The notes below the pieces were generated by a model that worked only from the letters and a program-made list of their open reading frames with translations, was not told the origin of the DNA and made no database searches. This document shows positions 49,671-57,594 of a DNA stretch of 64,000 nucleotides, piece by piece (the stretch's first letter is position 1; the number at the start of each line of letters is the position of its first letter). The position numbers were made by a program, and so were the translations under genes. This stretch comes from an uncultured Lachnospiraceae bacterium (GTDB lineage: Bacteria > Bacillota > Clostridia > Lachnospirales > Lachnospiraceae): positions 62,001 through 126,000 of the forward strand of contig CAJUGD010000004.1 in NCBI GenBank assembly GCA_910586205.1, written 5' to 3'.

Positions 49671-50423
49671 ATGTCAGTATCCATTAAGTCAGAGAGAGAG
49701 ATTGAGTTGATGCGGGAGGCGGGGAGGATTCTTGCCCGTGTTCATGAGGAGTTAGGGAAAATGATAAAGCCCGGAATCTCCACCCTGGATATTGACCGGG
49801 CAGGGGAGCGCATGATACGCGGCTATGGCTGTACTCCGTCTTTTAAGAACTACAACGGCTATCCGGCATCTATCTGTGTGTCGGTCAACGACGAGGTGGT
49901 TCATGGGATTCCCAATAGGCACAGGATTCTCCATGAAGGGGATATTGTCAGTCTGGATGCAGGGGTGATCTACAATGGGTATCATTCCGATGCAGCAAGA
50001 ACCCATGCAGTGGGCAGGATCCGGCCAGAGGCAGAGAAATTAATTCAAGTGACAAAGGATTGTTTTTTTGAGGGAATTAAATATGCAAGAGCTGGCAATC
50101 ATCTCAATGATATTTCCTCGGCAATTCAGGCATATGCAGAGCATTTTGGATATGGGGTGGTTCGTGATCTGGTAGGACATGGAGTAGGCAGAGCCCTTCA
50201 TGAAGATCCGGAGGTGCCTAATTTTTCCCAAAAGCGCAAGGGGATCCGGCTGCGTCCTGGTATGACCCTTGCCATTGAGCCAATGATTAATATGGGTCGT
50301 GGGGATGTTGTATGGCTGGATGACAACTGGACTGTGGCGACGGATGATGGTTCTCTTTCCGCTCACTATGAGAATACAATTCTTATTACAGGGGGAGAGC
50401 CAGAGATCTTGTCCCGGCTATGA
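49671..50423 (+). CDS. map: Methionine aminopeptidase type I
   Basis: 250 residues; removes N-terminal Met from new proteins with two metal ions. The ligand set is seen as DAGVIYNGYHSDAART (Asp, Asp), GHGVGRALHEDPEVPN (His) and IEPMINMG plus YENTILITGG (two Glu). Located 3 bp after adk. Its stop lies just before the KOW protein. Confidence 0.97.
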   Translation: MSVSIKSEREIELMREAGRILARVHEELGKMIKPGISTLDIDRAGERMIRGYGCTPSFKNYNGYPASICVSVNDEVVHGIPNRHRILHEGDIVSLDAGVIYNGYHSDAARTHAVGRIRPEAEKLIQVTKDCFFEGIKYARAGNHLNDISSAIQAYAEHFGYGVVRDLVGHGVGRALHEDPEVPNFSQKRKGIRLRPGMTLAIEPMINMGRGDVVWLDDNWTVATDDGSLSAHYENTILITGGEPEILSRL

Positions 50424-50437
50424 GGACGGTGAACAGG

Positions 50438-50698
50438 ATGGATTATCAACCAGGATGTCCGGCAAGATCCCTTGCCGGACATGATAAAGATCAGTATTAT
50501 GTTATTTTGTCTGTGGACGGGGACTGGGTTTTTCTGGGGGATGGGAGAAAAAGACGTCAGGATAATCCGAAAAAGAAAAACAAAAAGCATATTCAGGCAG
50601 CAAACTGCCTGGTGATAGAAAAGTTTCCCGTGACAGATGATGAGATTTATACCCGGCTGAGAGATTATGTGAAATGCAGAGAGCAGAAGAATGGATGA
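50438..50698 (+). CDS. KOW-domain RNA-binding protein (L14e-like)
   Basis: An 86-residue protein with a KOW-like start (MDYQPGCPARSLAGHDKDQY) and a basic middle (KKKNKKH). Clostridia often carry such an L14e/L27e-like protein between map and infA. ATG 50438 is preferred to ATG 50420, which overlaps the map stop and lacks a ribosome binding site; the initiator site for 50438 is only a weak GAACAGG. It is likely ribosome-associated; function not established. Confidence 0.7.
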   Translation: MDYQPGCPARSLAGHDKDQYYVILSVDGDWVFLGDGRKRRQDNPKKKNKKHIQAANCLVIEKFPVTDDEIYTRLRDYVKCREQKNG

Positions 50699-50776
50699 GT
50701 GTTTGCAGTTGAGATCCTGTGGCCGTGAGTGAAAGAATAGTTGGATAGATACGTTGCGTATTCAGGAGGTAAGCAT

Positions 50777-50995
50777 ATGTCAAAAGCAGATGTGATTGAG
50801 ATTGAAGGAACTGTGGTGGAAAAGCTTCCTAATGCCATGTTTCAGGTGGAGCTGGAAAACGGGCATCAGGTTCTGGCACATATCAGCGGAAAGCTGAGGA
50901 TGAATTATATTCGGATACTTCCGGGAGATCGGGTGACGATTGAGCTGTCACCGTATGATCTTTCTAAGGGGAGGATTATTTGGAGAGATAAATAA
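50777..50995 (+). CDS. infA: Translation initiation factor IF-1
   Basis: 72 residues of OB fold (SKADVIEIEGTVVEKLPNAM start, KLRMNYIRILPGDRV). Binds the A site of the 30S subunit at initiation. AGGAGG lies 8 bp before ATG 50777; the longer frame from 50741 has no site. Confidence 0.96.
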   Translation: MSKADVIEIEGTVVEKLPNAMFQVELENGHQVLAHISGKLRMNYIRILPGDRVTIELSPYDLSKGRIIWRDK

Positions 50996-51108
50996 AAAGT
51001 GCTGTTTATAAGGGGAGGCGGGAGTTTGGGAGATCTGCCTGAACTGCTGCCTGCACCCTGAAAATGTGCTTTTTATGAGTAAAATAAGGGAAAAAAAGTA
51101 AAAAATGC

Positions 51109-51137
51109 TTGCATTTGAAAGTGGACAGTGATATAAT
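51109..51137 (+). promoter_or_regulatory. Internal promoter before rpmJ and the alpha operon
   Basis: TTGCAT (51109-51114), a 17-bp spacer and perfect TATAAT (51132-51137). It would allow rpmJ, rpsM, rpsK, rpsD, rpoA and rplQ to be made apart from the S10 and spc genes. Confidence 0.75.
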
Positions 51138-51218
51138 GTCATGGCAACTTTGTTAAAATGCAGGGTGAAGTGTACCTAAATGCCCGTAAATGCAGGGATA
51201 TAAAGGAGGAAACACTTA

Positions 51219-51316
51219 GGAGTATACCTGTATGTCCTTGAGGGACAGGACAGCTTAGAGGAAATGCTCGGGAGCATACCTGTATGTCCTTAGAGGACAG
51301 GACAGCTTAGAGGAAA
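51219..51316 (+). repeat. Two tandem 46-bp leader repeats ahead of rpmJ
   Basis: Copies at 51219-51264 and 51271-51316 differ at only a few positions. Each has a short hairpin (TGTCC with GGACA near CCTGTATGTCC) and ends in an AGAGGAAA that could act as a ribosome binding site, yet no start codon follows the first copy. They lie in the untranslated leader between the promoter and rpmJ. Confidence 0.8.
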
Positions 51317-51329
51317 GGAGTGATTTGCC

Positions 51330-51443
51330 GTGAAGGTGAGATCATCAGTAAAACCGATTTGCGAGAAATGCAAAATTATCAAGCGCAAAGGCAGTATCAG
51401 AGTAATCTGTGAAAATCCTAAGCACAAGCAAAGACAAGGTTAA
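51330..51443 (+). CDS. rpmJ: 50S ribosomal protein L36
   Basis: 37 residues from a GTG start: MKVRSSVKPICEKCKIIKRK and a tail with CENPKH. Zinc ligands are Cys11, Cys14, Cys27 and His32, the zinc form of L36. GGAAAGGAG precedes the GTG. Found by reading the sequence between infA and rpsM. Confidence 0.96.
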   Translation: MKVRSSVKPICEKCKIIKRKGSIRVICENPKHKQRQG

Positions 51444-51473
51444 TGAAGGAAGAACAGGAGGTGTACGACGCAA

Positions 51474-51842
51474 ATGGCTCGTATTGCAGGAGTTGATTTA
51501 CCAAGAGAGAAACGTGTTGAGATCGGCCTGACTTACATTTACGGGATCGGAAGAACCAGTTCTAACCGTATTTTGGCAGAAGCAGGCGTGAATCCGGACA
51601 CTCGTGTCAAGGATCTGACGGACGACGAGGTAAGGAAGATCGCAGCAGTGATTGCTGACAGTCAGGTGGTGGAAGGTGATCTGCGCAGAGAGATCGCAAT
51701 GAATATTAAGCGGCTGCAGGAGATTGGCTGCTATCGTGGAATCCGCCACAGAAGAAGTCTGCCGGTTCGCGGACAGAAGACCAAGACAAACGCGAGAACC
51801 CGCAAAGGACCGCGTAAGACCGTAGCGAACAAGAAGAAATAA
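51474..51842 (+). CDS. rpsM: 30S ribosomal protein S13
   Basis: 122 residues (ARIAGVDLPREKRVEIGLTY start, C-terminal basic tail). Bridges the head of 30S to 50S. A 181-base gap before rpsK holds one CTTTCGGGGAAG/CTTCCCGAAGG hairpin (51908-51933). Confidence 0.97.
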   Translation: MARIAGVDLPREKRVEIGLTYIYGIGRTSSNRILAEAGVNPDTRVKDLTDDEVRKIAAVIADSQVVEGDLRREIAMNIKRLQEIGCYRGIRHRRSLPVRGQKTKTNARTRKGPRKTVANKKK

Positions 51843-52023
51843 GGATAGTATTCACACGAATCAAGTTGTATGTTTTAAAAACAGGAACAAGATTCAGGGA
51901 TCAGGGCCTTTCGGGGAAGGTCTTCCCGAAGGCGCAGTGAATCAAGATCAAAAGAATCACCTGAAGGTATACTATTATGCCCTGAAAGAGAGGGCAACAT
52001 CAAGGAAAGTAGGTTAGTTTAAA

Positions 52024-52425
52024 ATGGCTAAGAATAAGTCCACTGGTAAAAAAGTGACGAAAAAGCGCGTAAAGAAAAACGTTGAACGCGGACAGGCACA
52101 CATCCAGTCATCCTTCAACAACACTATCGTGACATTGACGGATGTACAGGGCAATGCCTTATCTTGGGCAAGTGCCGGAGGTCTGGGATTTAGAGGTTCA
52201 AGGAAATCTACTCCATATGCAGCCCAGATGGCTGCAGAGACTGCTGCCAAAGCAGCTATCGTACATGGTTTGAAGTCTGTTGACGTTATGGTAAAGGGTC
52301 CCGGTTCGGGCCGTGAAGCAGCAATCCGTGCGCTCTCCGCATGCGGTATTGAAGTAACCAGTATTAAGGACGTAACCCCGGTTCCCCACAATGGTTGCCG
52401 TCCGCCAAAACGTAGAAGAGTTTAA
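52024..52425 (+). CDS. rpsK: 30S ribosomal protein S11
   Basis: 133 residues (HIQSSFNNTIVTLTDVQGNA and the HNGCRPPKRRRV end). Part of the 30S platform. Confidence 0.97.
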   Translation: MAKNKSTGKKVTKKRVKKNVERGQAHIQSSFNNTIVTLTDVQGNALSWASAGGLGFRGSRKSTPYAAQMAAETAAKAAIVHGLKSVDVMVKGPGSGREAAIRALSACGIEVTSIKDVTPVPHNGCRPPKRRRV

Positions 52426-52440
52426 TAGGAGGTACGAAAA

Positions 52441-53034
52441 GTGGCAGTAGATAGAGTTCCTGTTCTTAAAAGATGCAGATCCCTTGGTTTGGACCCTATG
52501 TGCCTGGGAATCAGCAAAAAGTCAAAAAGAGAACTGAAGAGAGCGAATAGAAAAGTAAGCGAGTACGGCATGCAGCTTCGTGAGAAGCAGAAAGCCAAAT
52601 TTATCTATGGTGTTCTGGAAAAACCGTTCCGGAATTACTATGCAAAGGCAGAGAAGATGGATGGCCAGGCCGGTGAGAATCTGCTGATTCTGTTAGAGAG
52701 AAGACTGGATAATGTGGTATTCCGCATGGGATTTGGCCGTACCAGACGGGAGACCCGTCAGATTGTTGACCATAAGCACATTTTAGTTAACGGAAAGTGC
52801 GTCAACATTCCGTCTTACCTGGTAAAAGCAGGCGATGTGATTGAGGTTAAAGAGAAAGCGAAATCTTCTCAGAGATACAAGGCTGTTTTGGAAGTGACAA
52901 GCGGCCGTCTGATCCCGGCATGGTTAGATGTGGATCAGGAAAATCTGCGCGGCGTTGTAAAGGAACTGCCGACCAGAGAAGAAATTGATGTTCCGGTAGA
53001 AGAAATGCTTATCGTCGAGTTGTATTCTAAGTAA
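52441..53034 (+). CDS. rpsD: 30S ribosomal protein S4
   Basis: 197 residues with an S4 RNA-binding domain (RRLDNVVFRMGFGRTRRETR). GTG start with AGGAGGT upstream. Early 30S assembly protein and likely regulator of its own operon. The N-terminal CxxC zinc site found in some S4 proteins is replaced by CRSLGLDPMC. Confidence 0.96.
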   Translation: MAVDRVPVLKRCRSLGLDPMCLGISKKSKRELKRANRKVSEYGMQLREKQKAKFIYGVLEKPFRNYYAKAEKMDGQAGENLLILLERRLDNVVFRMGFGRTRRETRQIVDHKHILVNGKCVNIPSYLVKAGDVIEVKEKAKSSQRYKAVLEVTSGRLIPAWLDVDQENLRGVVKELPTREEIDVPVEEMLIVELYSK

Positions 53035-53087
53035 GTTTAGGATGGAGTTTCCCTCGATAGACGAACCCAAAAGGAGGGGCTATAATC

Positions 53088-54047
53088 GTGTTCGATTTTG
53101 AAAAACCAAACATTGAGATTGTTGAAATTTCAGATGATAAGAAGTACGGCAAGTTTGTTGTGGAACCGCTTGAGAGGGGCTACGGCACCACACTGGGTAA
53201 CTCCCTGAGAAGGATCATGCTTTCTTCTCTGCCAGGTGCTGCAGTCAGTCAGGTAAAAATCGAAGGCGTTTTGCATGAGTTCAGTTCCATTCCCGGAGTC
53301 AAGGAGGATGTGACTGAGATCATCATGAACATCAAGAACTTATCAATCAAGAACAACAGTGACAGTAATGAGGTTAAGACCGCTTATATTGAGTTTGAGG
53401 GCGAAGGTGTGATCACTGCTGCTGACATTCAGGCAGATCCGGATATTGAGATTATGAATCCTAATCAGGTGATTGCCACTTTAAGCGGCGGTACAGACAG
53501 TAAGTTCTATATGGAACTGACCATCTCCAAGGGCCGTGGATATGTAAGCGCAGATAAAAACAAGAATGAAGAACTGCCTATCGGTGTCATAGCGATTGAT
53601 TCGATCTATACGCCGGTAGAGCGTGTCAACATGACAATCGAGAACAGCCGTGTAGGACAGGTTATTGATTATGATAAGCTGACCTTAGACGTGTACACCA
53701 ATGGGACACTGGCTCCGGATGAGGCGGTAAGTCTGGCGGCAAAGGTTTTAAGTGAGCATTTGAATCTGTTCATTGACCTTTCTGAAAATGCCCGGACTGC
53801 TGAGATCATGGTGGAGAAGGAAGACAATGAGAAGGAGAAGGTTCTGGAGATGAACATCGACGAACTGGAACTTTCTGTCCGTTCCTACAACTGCTTAAAG
53901 CGTGCCGGCATCAATACAGTAGAGGAGCTGTGCAACCGCACTCCGGAGGATATGATGAAGGTCCGCAATTTAGGCAGAAAGTCCCTGGAAGAAGTCCTAG
54001 CCAAACTAAAAGAACTAGGACTACAATTAAACCCAAGTGAGGAATGA
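53088..54047 (+). CDS. rpoA: RNA polymerase subunit alpha
   Basis: 319 residues. The N-terminal assembly domain (GYGTTLGNSLRRIMLSSLPG) and C-terminal DNA/activator-binding domain (SYNCLKRAGINTVEELCNRT) are both complete. GTG start after AAGGAGGGG. The stop codon lies in the loop of a perfect 12-bp hairpin. Confidence 0.98.
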   Translation: MFDFEKPNIEIVEISDDKKYGKFVVEPLERGYGTTLGNSLRRIMLSSLPGAAVSQVKIEGVLHEFSSIPGVKEDVTEIIMNIKNLSIKNNSDSNEVKTAYIEFEGEGVITAADIQADPDIEIMNPNQVIATLSGGTDSKFYMELTISKGRGYVSADKNKNEELPIGVIAIDSIYTPVERVNMTIENSRVGQVIDYDKLTLDVYTNGTLAPDEAVSLAAKVLSEHLNLFIDLSENARTAEIMVEKEDNEKEKVLEMNIDELELSVRSYNCLKRAGINTVEELCNRTPEDMMKVRNLGRKSLEEVLAKLKELGLQLNPSEE

Positions 54048-54152
54048 TTTTATCCTCACTTGGGTGCTACCCAAACGGAACGAAGTGGAGTTTGGGTTTC
54101 CCGTTAGGTGAGGAATGATTTTATCCTCACTTGGGTTTCCCGTTAGGTGAGT
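54032..54152 (+). repeat. Repeated hairpins after rpoA
   Basis: Hairpin 1 (54032-54064) pairs CCCAAGTGAGGA with TCCTCACTTGGG across the rpoA stop. Hairpin 2 (54069-54097) pairs ACCCAAAC with GTTTGGGT. Hairpin 3 (54108-54130) repeats GTGAGGA/TCCTCAC. A block of about 29 bases occurs at 54037 and again at 54110, and TTTCCCGTTAGGTGAG occurs at 54097 and 54136. No T-run follows, so partial attenuation or RNA processing between rpoA and rplQ is more likely than full termination. Confidence 0.75.
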
Positions 54153-54267
54153 GTGCCAGGCGCGTAAGACCGATGACGCAGCGCCGGGTATGGAAAAAGA
54201 AATGGAAGCTGTGGTTTGGTAAGACCGATTGGCGCAGGCCGCACTCCGGATAAATGGAGGAAATAAA

Positions 54268-54804
54268 ATGGCAGGTTATAGAAAGCTGGGAAGAACTTCC
54301 AGTCAGAGAAAAGCATTGATCCGCAGCCAGGTTACATCCCTGCTGTATCATGGAAAGATCCGTACCACAGAGGCCAGGGCAAAAGAGATCCGCAAGGTTG
54401 CGGAAGGACTGATTGCCATGGCAGTAAAAGAGAAGGACAACTTTGAGACTGTTACGGTTACTGCCAAGGTACCCCGCAAGGATAAGGACGGCAAGAGAGT
54501 CAAAGAGGAAAAGAACGGCAGAAAAGTAACGGTTTATGATGAGGTTCAGAAGGAGATCAAGAAGGATAAGCCTTCCAGGCTTCATGCAAGACGGCAGATG
54601 CTGAAGGTTCTGTATGATGTGACAGAGGTTCCTGTTTCTCCGGCCGGCAGAAAGAAAAACACGAAATCCGTGGATCTTCCTGCAAAGCTGTTTGACGAGA
54701 TTGCACCGAAGTATGTATCCCGCAACGGCGGTTACACCCGTATCGTGAAGATCGGCCAGCGCAAGGGCGACGGCGCTATGGAAGTGCTTCTGGAGCTGGT
54801 ATAA
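54268..54804 (+). CDS. rplQ: 50S ribosomal protein L17, long form
   Basis: 178 residues against about 120 in most bacteria. The MAGYRKLGRTSSQRKALIRS start and the GYTRIVKIGQRKGDGAMEV end are standard. The extra length is a charged insertion near residues 70-130 (DKDGKRVKEEKNGRKVTVYD), as seen in many Lachnospiraceae. ATG 54268 follows GGAGG; the longer frame from 54229 was rejected. Last gene of the superoperon. Confidence 0.95.
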   Translation: MAGYRKLGRTSSQRKALIRSQVTSLLYHGKIRTTEARAKEIRKVAEGLIAMAVKEKDNFETVTVTAKVPRKDKDGKRVKEEKNGRKVTVYDEVQKEIKKDKPSRLHARRQMLKVLYDVTEVPVSPAGRKKNTKSVDLPAKLFDEIAPKYVSRNGGYTRIVKIGQRKGDGAMEVLLELV

Positions 54805-54852
54805 GACAAATTGTCTTTCTGTCAGAATGGCAGAGAATGTAAGAATTTTTGA

Positions 54853-54896
54853 GGGGCTTTTGCAAAATTTGGTAATTTTGCAGCGGCCCCTTTGTT
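54853..54896. terminator. Terminator of the ribosomal superoperon
   Basis: GGGGC pairs with GCCCC, with an inner GCAAAATT/AATTTTGC stem, followed by TTTGTTTAT. Convergent with the araC-type gene. Confidence 0.75.
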
Positions 54897-54932
54897 TATA
54901 AGGATGATTAAAAACAAAACGTTTGTCCTGGA

Positions 54933-55784
54933 TCATTTTTTCATAAAATCACTTGGCTTTTCGCCAAATTCCCGCTTAAAGGCTTTTAAGAAATTAGAAT
55001 AATCGTTAAAACCGCATTCCGTATATGCTTCTGTTACTGTTTTTCCATACATCAGCATATTTCTGGCAATCGTTAACCGCTTTTTCATGATGAACTGATA
55101 GAGAGAAAGACCGGTAAATTGTTTAAACTGATGGCTTAAGTGGTATTTGCTCAGATAAAACTGTTCTGCCAGATGATCCAGGGTCAGGTCTTCACTGTAA
55201 TGATTGTTAATATAAGAGACGATCTGGTTGATTTGCTCGTTTTCTGTAACATCCTGGCGGGCGGAGTCGGATATCTCATAGTATGCCCGGCTGAGAAGAA
55301 CCAGAATTTCCATGATGGAAGAATAGGCCATGACCCGATTCCCCAGACGGTTGCCGGAGCGTTCCTGCTCAATCGTATGGCAGGCAGATTGGATTTTCAT
55401 CATCTGGCTTTCATTCGGGCGGAAAAGGCGGTAATCCCGGTTGGAGGCATCCTGAAAACAGGCAGTCAAATCTTCGCCGATATCCCGCAGCCTGTCAAAA
55501 AATTCTCTGTTGAGCCAGATGATGATTCTCTCATAAGGGAAACGGGAGGGAGTGATCTCCGGGCGGTGAATATCGCTGTTGTTGGTCAGCAGAATATCAC
55601 CTGAACGAAGCTTGTAGGTCCGGCCTTCAATCGTATAATTCACATCTCCGGAAATAAATATGTAGATTTCATAAAAGGCATGCTGGTGAAAATCAATCAT
55701 GGGCGGCGTGTCATTGCGGTAATGGTGGTATTCATAAAAGCGTTCTGTCATGATCTGGCGAAGGGTAAATTCGTCGATATACAT
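54933..55784 (-). CDS. AraC-family transcriptional regulator
   Basis: 283 residues. A cupin sensor domain at the N-terminus (PPMIDFHQHAFYEIYIFISG) is followed by two helix-turn-helix motifs at the C-terminus (LTLDHLAEQFYLSKYHLSHQ and EAYTECGFNDYSNFLKAFKR). It lies divergent to the TRAP-uxuAB genes, with about 300 bp between, so it is the likely activator of that hexuronate unit, responding to a sugar acid. The sugar ligand is inference. Confidence 0.88.
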   Translation of the reverse strand: MYIDEFTLRQIMTERFYEYHHYRNDTPPMIDFHQHAFYEIYIFISGDVNYTIEGRTYKLRSGDILLTNNSDIHRPEITPSRFPYERIIIWLNREFFDRLRDIGEDLTACFQDASNRDYRLFRPNESQMMKIQSACHTIEQERSGNRLGNRVMAYSSIMEILVLLSRAYYEISDSARQDVTENEQINQIVSYINNHYSEDLTLDHLAEQFYLSKYHLSHQFKQFTGLSLYQFIMKKRLTIARNMLMYGKTVTEAYTECGFNDYSNFLKAFKREFGEKPSDFMKK

Positions 55785-55938
55785 AATTTATAAAAAACCT
55801 TTCATTTTTTCTCGATATTTGTATTATACAGCAATATTTACCAGATTTCAAGAAAGATGTGCCAGGTAAAATTACTAAAAAATTGGTATAATTATTTTAT
55901 AGAATCATAAGTGCCGGCAAAATGTTACTGTGGTAATG

Positions 55939-55972
55939 GTTCCTATTCACTGTAATTTTGGTGAATAGGAAC
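55939..55972. promoter_or_regulatory. Perfect 12-bp inverted repeat upstream of the TRAP operon
   Basis: GTTCCTATTCAC (55939-55950) and GTGAATAGGAAC (55961-55972) around a 10-base spacer. The A-run that follows is on the wrong strand for a terminator. It may be an operator for the AraC-type regulator or another repressor, or a leader hairpin. The position, about 110 bp before the dctP start, fits regulation of the TRAP genes. Confidence 0.55.
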
Positions 55973-56080
55973 AAAAAAACGCTCTGTTTCTGCCGAAAAG
56001 AATAAAAATTGTCCGATACTTTAGGGATCTGTTTTTTCTGTGCAGAAAAGGGTAGATTTAGAAAGAGAGGAGAAGCAGAT

Positions 56081-57118
56081 ATGAGAGGACTTTACAGGGC
56101 GCTGGCTATTTCCTTTGGCACAGTGCTCATGGCATCAGTTCTTACCGGGTGCGGAGGCAGCTCTGACGGCAAAAGGATTGTCCGGATCGGACACAATCAG
56201 GCGACAGATCATCCTACCCATGTGGCGCTTCTGGAATTTGAGAGCTATGTGGAGAGCAAGCTGGGAGATCGCTACAATGTGGAAGTGTATCCAAGTGAAC
56301 TTTTAGGATCTCAGACCGATATGGTACAGCTTACCCAGACGGGAGCTATCGATTTCTGTGTGGCGAGTAATTCTATTTTAGAGACCTTTTCGGACAATTA
56401 CACGCTTTTTAACATGCCGTATTTATTTGCATCAGCAGAAGCTTACCATGCCTCTATGGATGATCCTGCAATTACCGGGCCGATCTTTGATTCTACGAAA
56501 AAGGCCGGGTTTGAGGCTGTTACCTGGATTGACGCAGGAACCAGGAACTTTTATACGGTTTCCACCCCTATTAATTCTCCGGCAGATTTAAAAGGCTTGA
56601 AAATCCGTGTACAGCAGTCTCCCACCAATGTGGAGATGATGAGGCTTTTGGGCGGTTCTGCCACTCCTATGGGTTTTGGCGAGGTGTACACAGCGCTTCA
56701 GTCTAAGATCATTGACGGTGCGGAGAACAACGAAATGGCATTGACTTCTAATGGCCATGGTGATGTGTGTAAGTATTATTCTTATGATATGCATCAGATG
56801 ATTCCGGATATTTTAATCGGGAATTGTGCTTTTATGGACGGTCTTTCTCCGGAAGACCGGGCAGTGTTTGAGGAAGGCTTTCAGGTGGTGAACCAGGTGG
56901 AACGTGCGGAGTGGACAAAAGCAGTGGAAGCGGCAAAGGACAAGGCTGAGAATGAGCAGGGTGTCCAATTCCTTTATCCTGACACAGCCCCATTCCAGGA
57001 GATCTGCATTCCCATGCATCAGTCTGTGCTGGGACAGTATCCGGATCTGAAGCCTTTTTATGAAGCCATTCAGGTACATAACCAGACTTTCTCGTCGGAA
57101 GGAGGTACAGGACAATGA
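56081..57118 (+). CDS. dctP: TRAP transporter substrate-binding lipoprotein (DctP type)
   Basis: 345 residues. A lipoprotein signal (LYRALAISFGTVLMASVLTGC, with the lipobox LTGC) anchors it outside the membrane. It has the DctP fold with AVTWIDAGTRNFYT and the carboxylate-binding Arg in LKGLKIRVQQSPTN. It delivers a sugar acid to DctQ/DctM using the ion gradient. ATG 56081 has GAGAGGAG upstream; a longer frame would lack a signal peptide. With uxuA and uxuB downstream, glucuronate, galacturonate or a related hexuronate is the likely substrate. Confidence 0.88.
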   Translation: MRGLYRALAISFGTVLMASVLTGCGGSSDGKRIVRIGHNQATDHPTHVALLEFESYVESKLGDRYNVEVYPSELLGSQTDMVQLTQTGAIDFCVASNSILETFSDNYTLFNMPYLFASAEAYHASMDDPAITGPIFDSTKKAGFEAVTWIDAGTRNFYTVSTPINSPADLKGLKIRVQQSPTNVEMMRLLGGSATPMGFGEVYTALQSKIIDGAENNEMALTSNGHGDVCKYYSYDMHQMIPDILIGNCAFMDGLSPEDRAVFEEGFQVVNQVERAEWTKAVEAAKDKAENEQGVQFLYPDTAPFQEICIPMHQSVLGQYPDLKPFYEAIQVHNQTFSSEGGTGQ

Positions 57119-57594
57119 ATAAACTTCGTGATCTTTTGACACAGCTTTTAAATGTGCTGGCCGGGGCAAGTTTTCTTGTGATGGTAATCCTGACCTGCTG
57201 GCAGGTATTGACCCGCTATGTTCTGAACAATCCGTCTTCCTGGTCAGAGGAGCTGGTATCCTATATGTTTGCCTGGATGAGCCTTTTGGGAGCCTCTCTT
57301 GTGACTGCGGAGAGAGGTCATATGAATATTCCTATTGTGGTGGAAAAATGCAGTCCCGGACTGCAGAAGATTTTGCTTTGCCTGGCTGAGCTGATTGGAT
57401 TTTTGTTTTCCGCAGTCATACTGGCTTATGGCGGATTTCAGATTGCCAACCTGGCAATGGGACAGATGACCTCCTCTTTGGGAGTTCCCATTGGGGTATT
57501 TTATGTGGTTCTTCCCCTGTGCGGTATTTTGAATATGGTGTATACAGTGCTGAATATAGCAGATATTATGAAAAAGAAGGAGGGGACAGCGTAA
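57115..57594 (+). CDS. dctQ: TRAP transporter small permease (DctQ type)
   Basis: 159 residues with four hydrophobic helices and the DctQ pattern (WQVLTRYVLNNPSSWSEELV). Start overlaps the dctP stop (ATGA). Forms the membrane unit with DctM. Confidence 0.9.
   Translation: MNKLRDLLTQLLNVLAGASFLVMVILTCWQVLTRYVLNNPSSWSEELVSYMFAWMSLLGASLVTAERGHMNIPIVVEKCSPGLQKILLCLAELIGFLFSAVILAYGGFQIANLAMGQMTSSLGVPIGVFYVVLPLCGILNMVYTVLNIADIMKKKEGTA

Noticed and set aside
51219..51316. A CRISPR array
   Set aside because: Only two copies, 6 bp apart, with no spacers and no cas genes.
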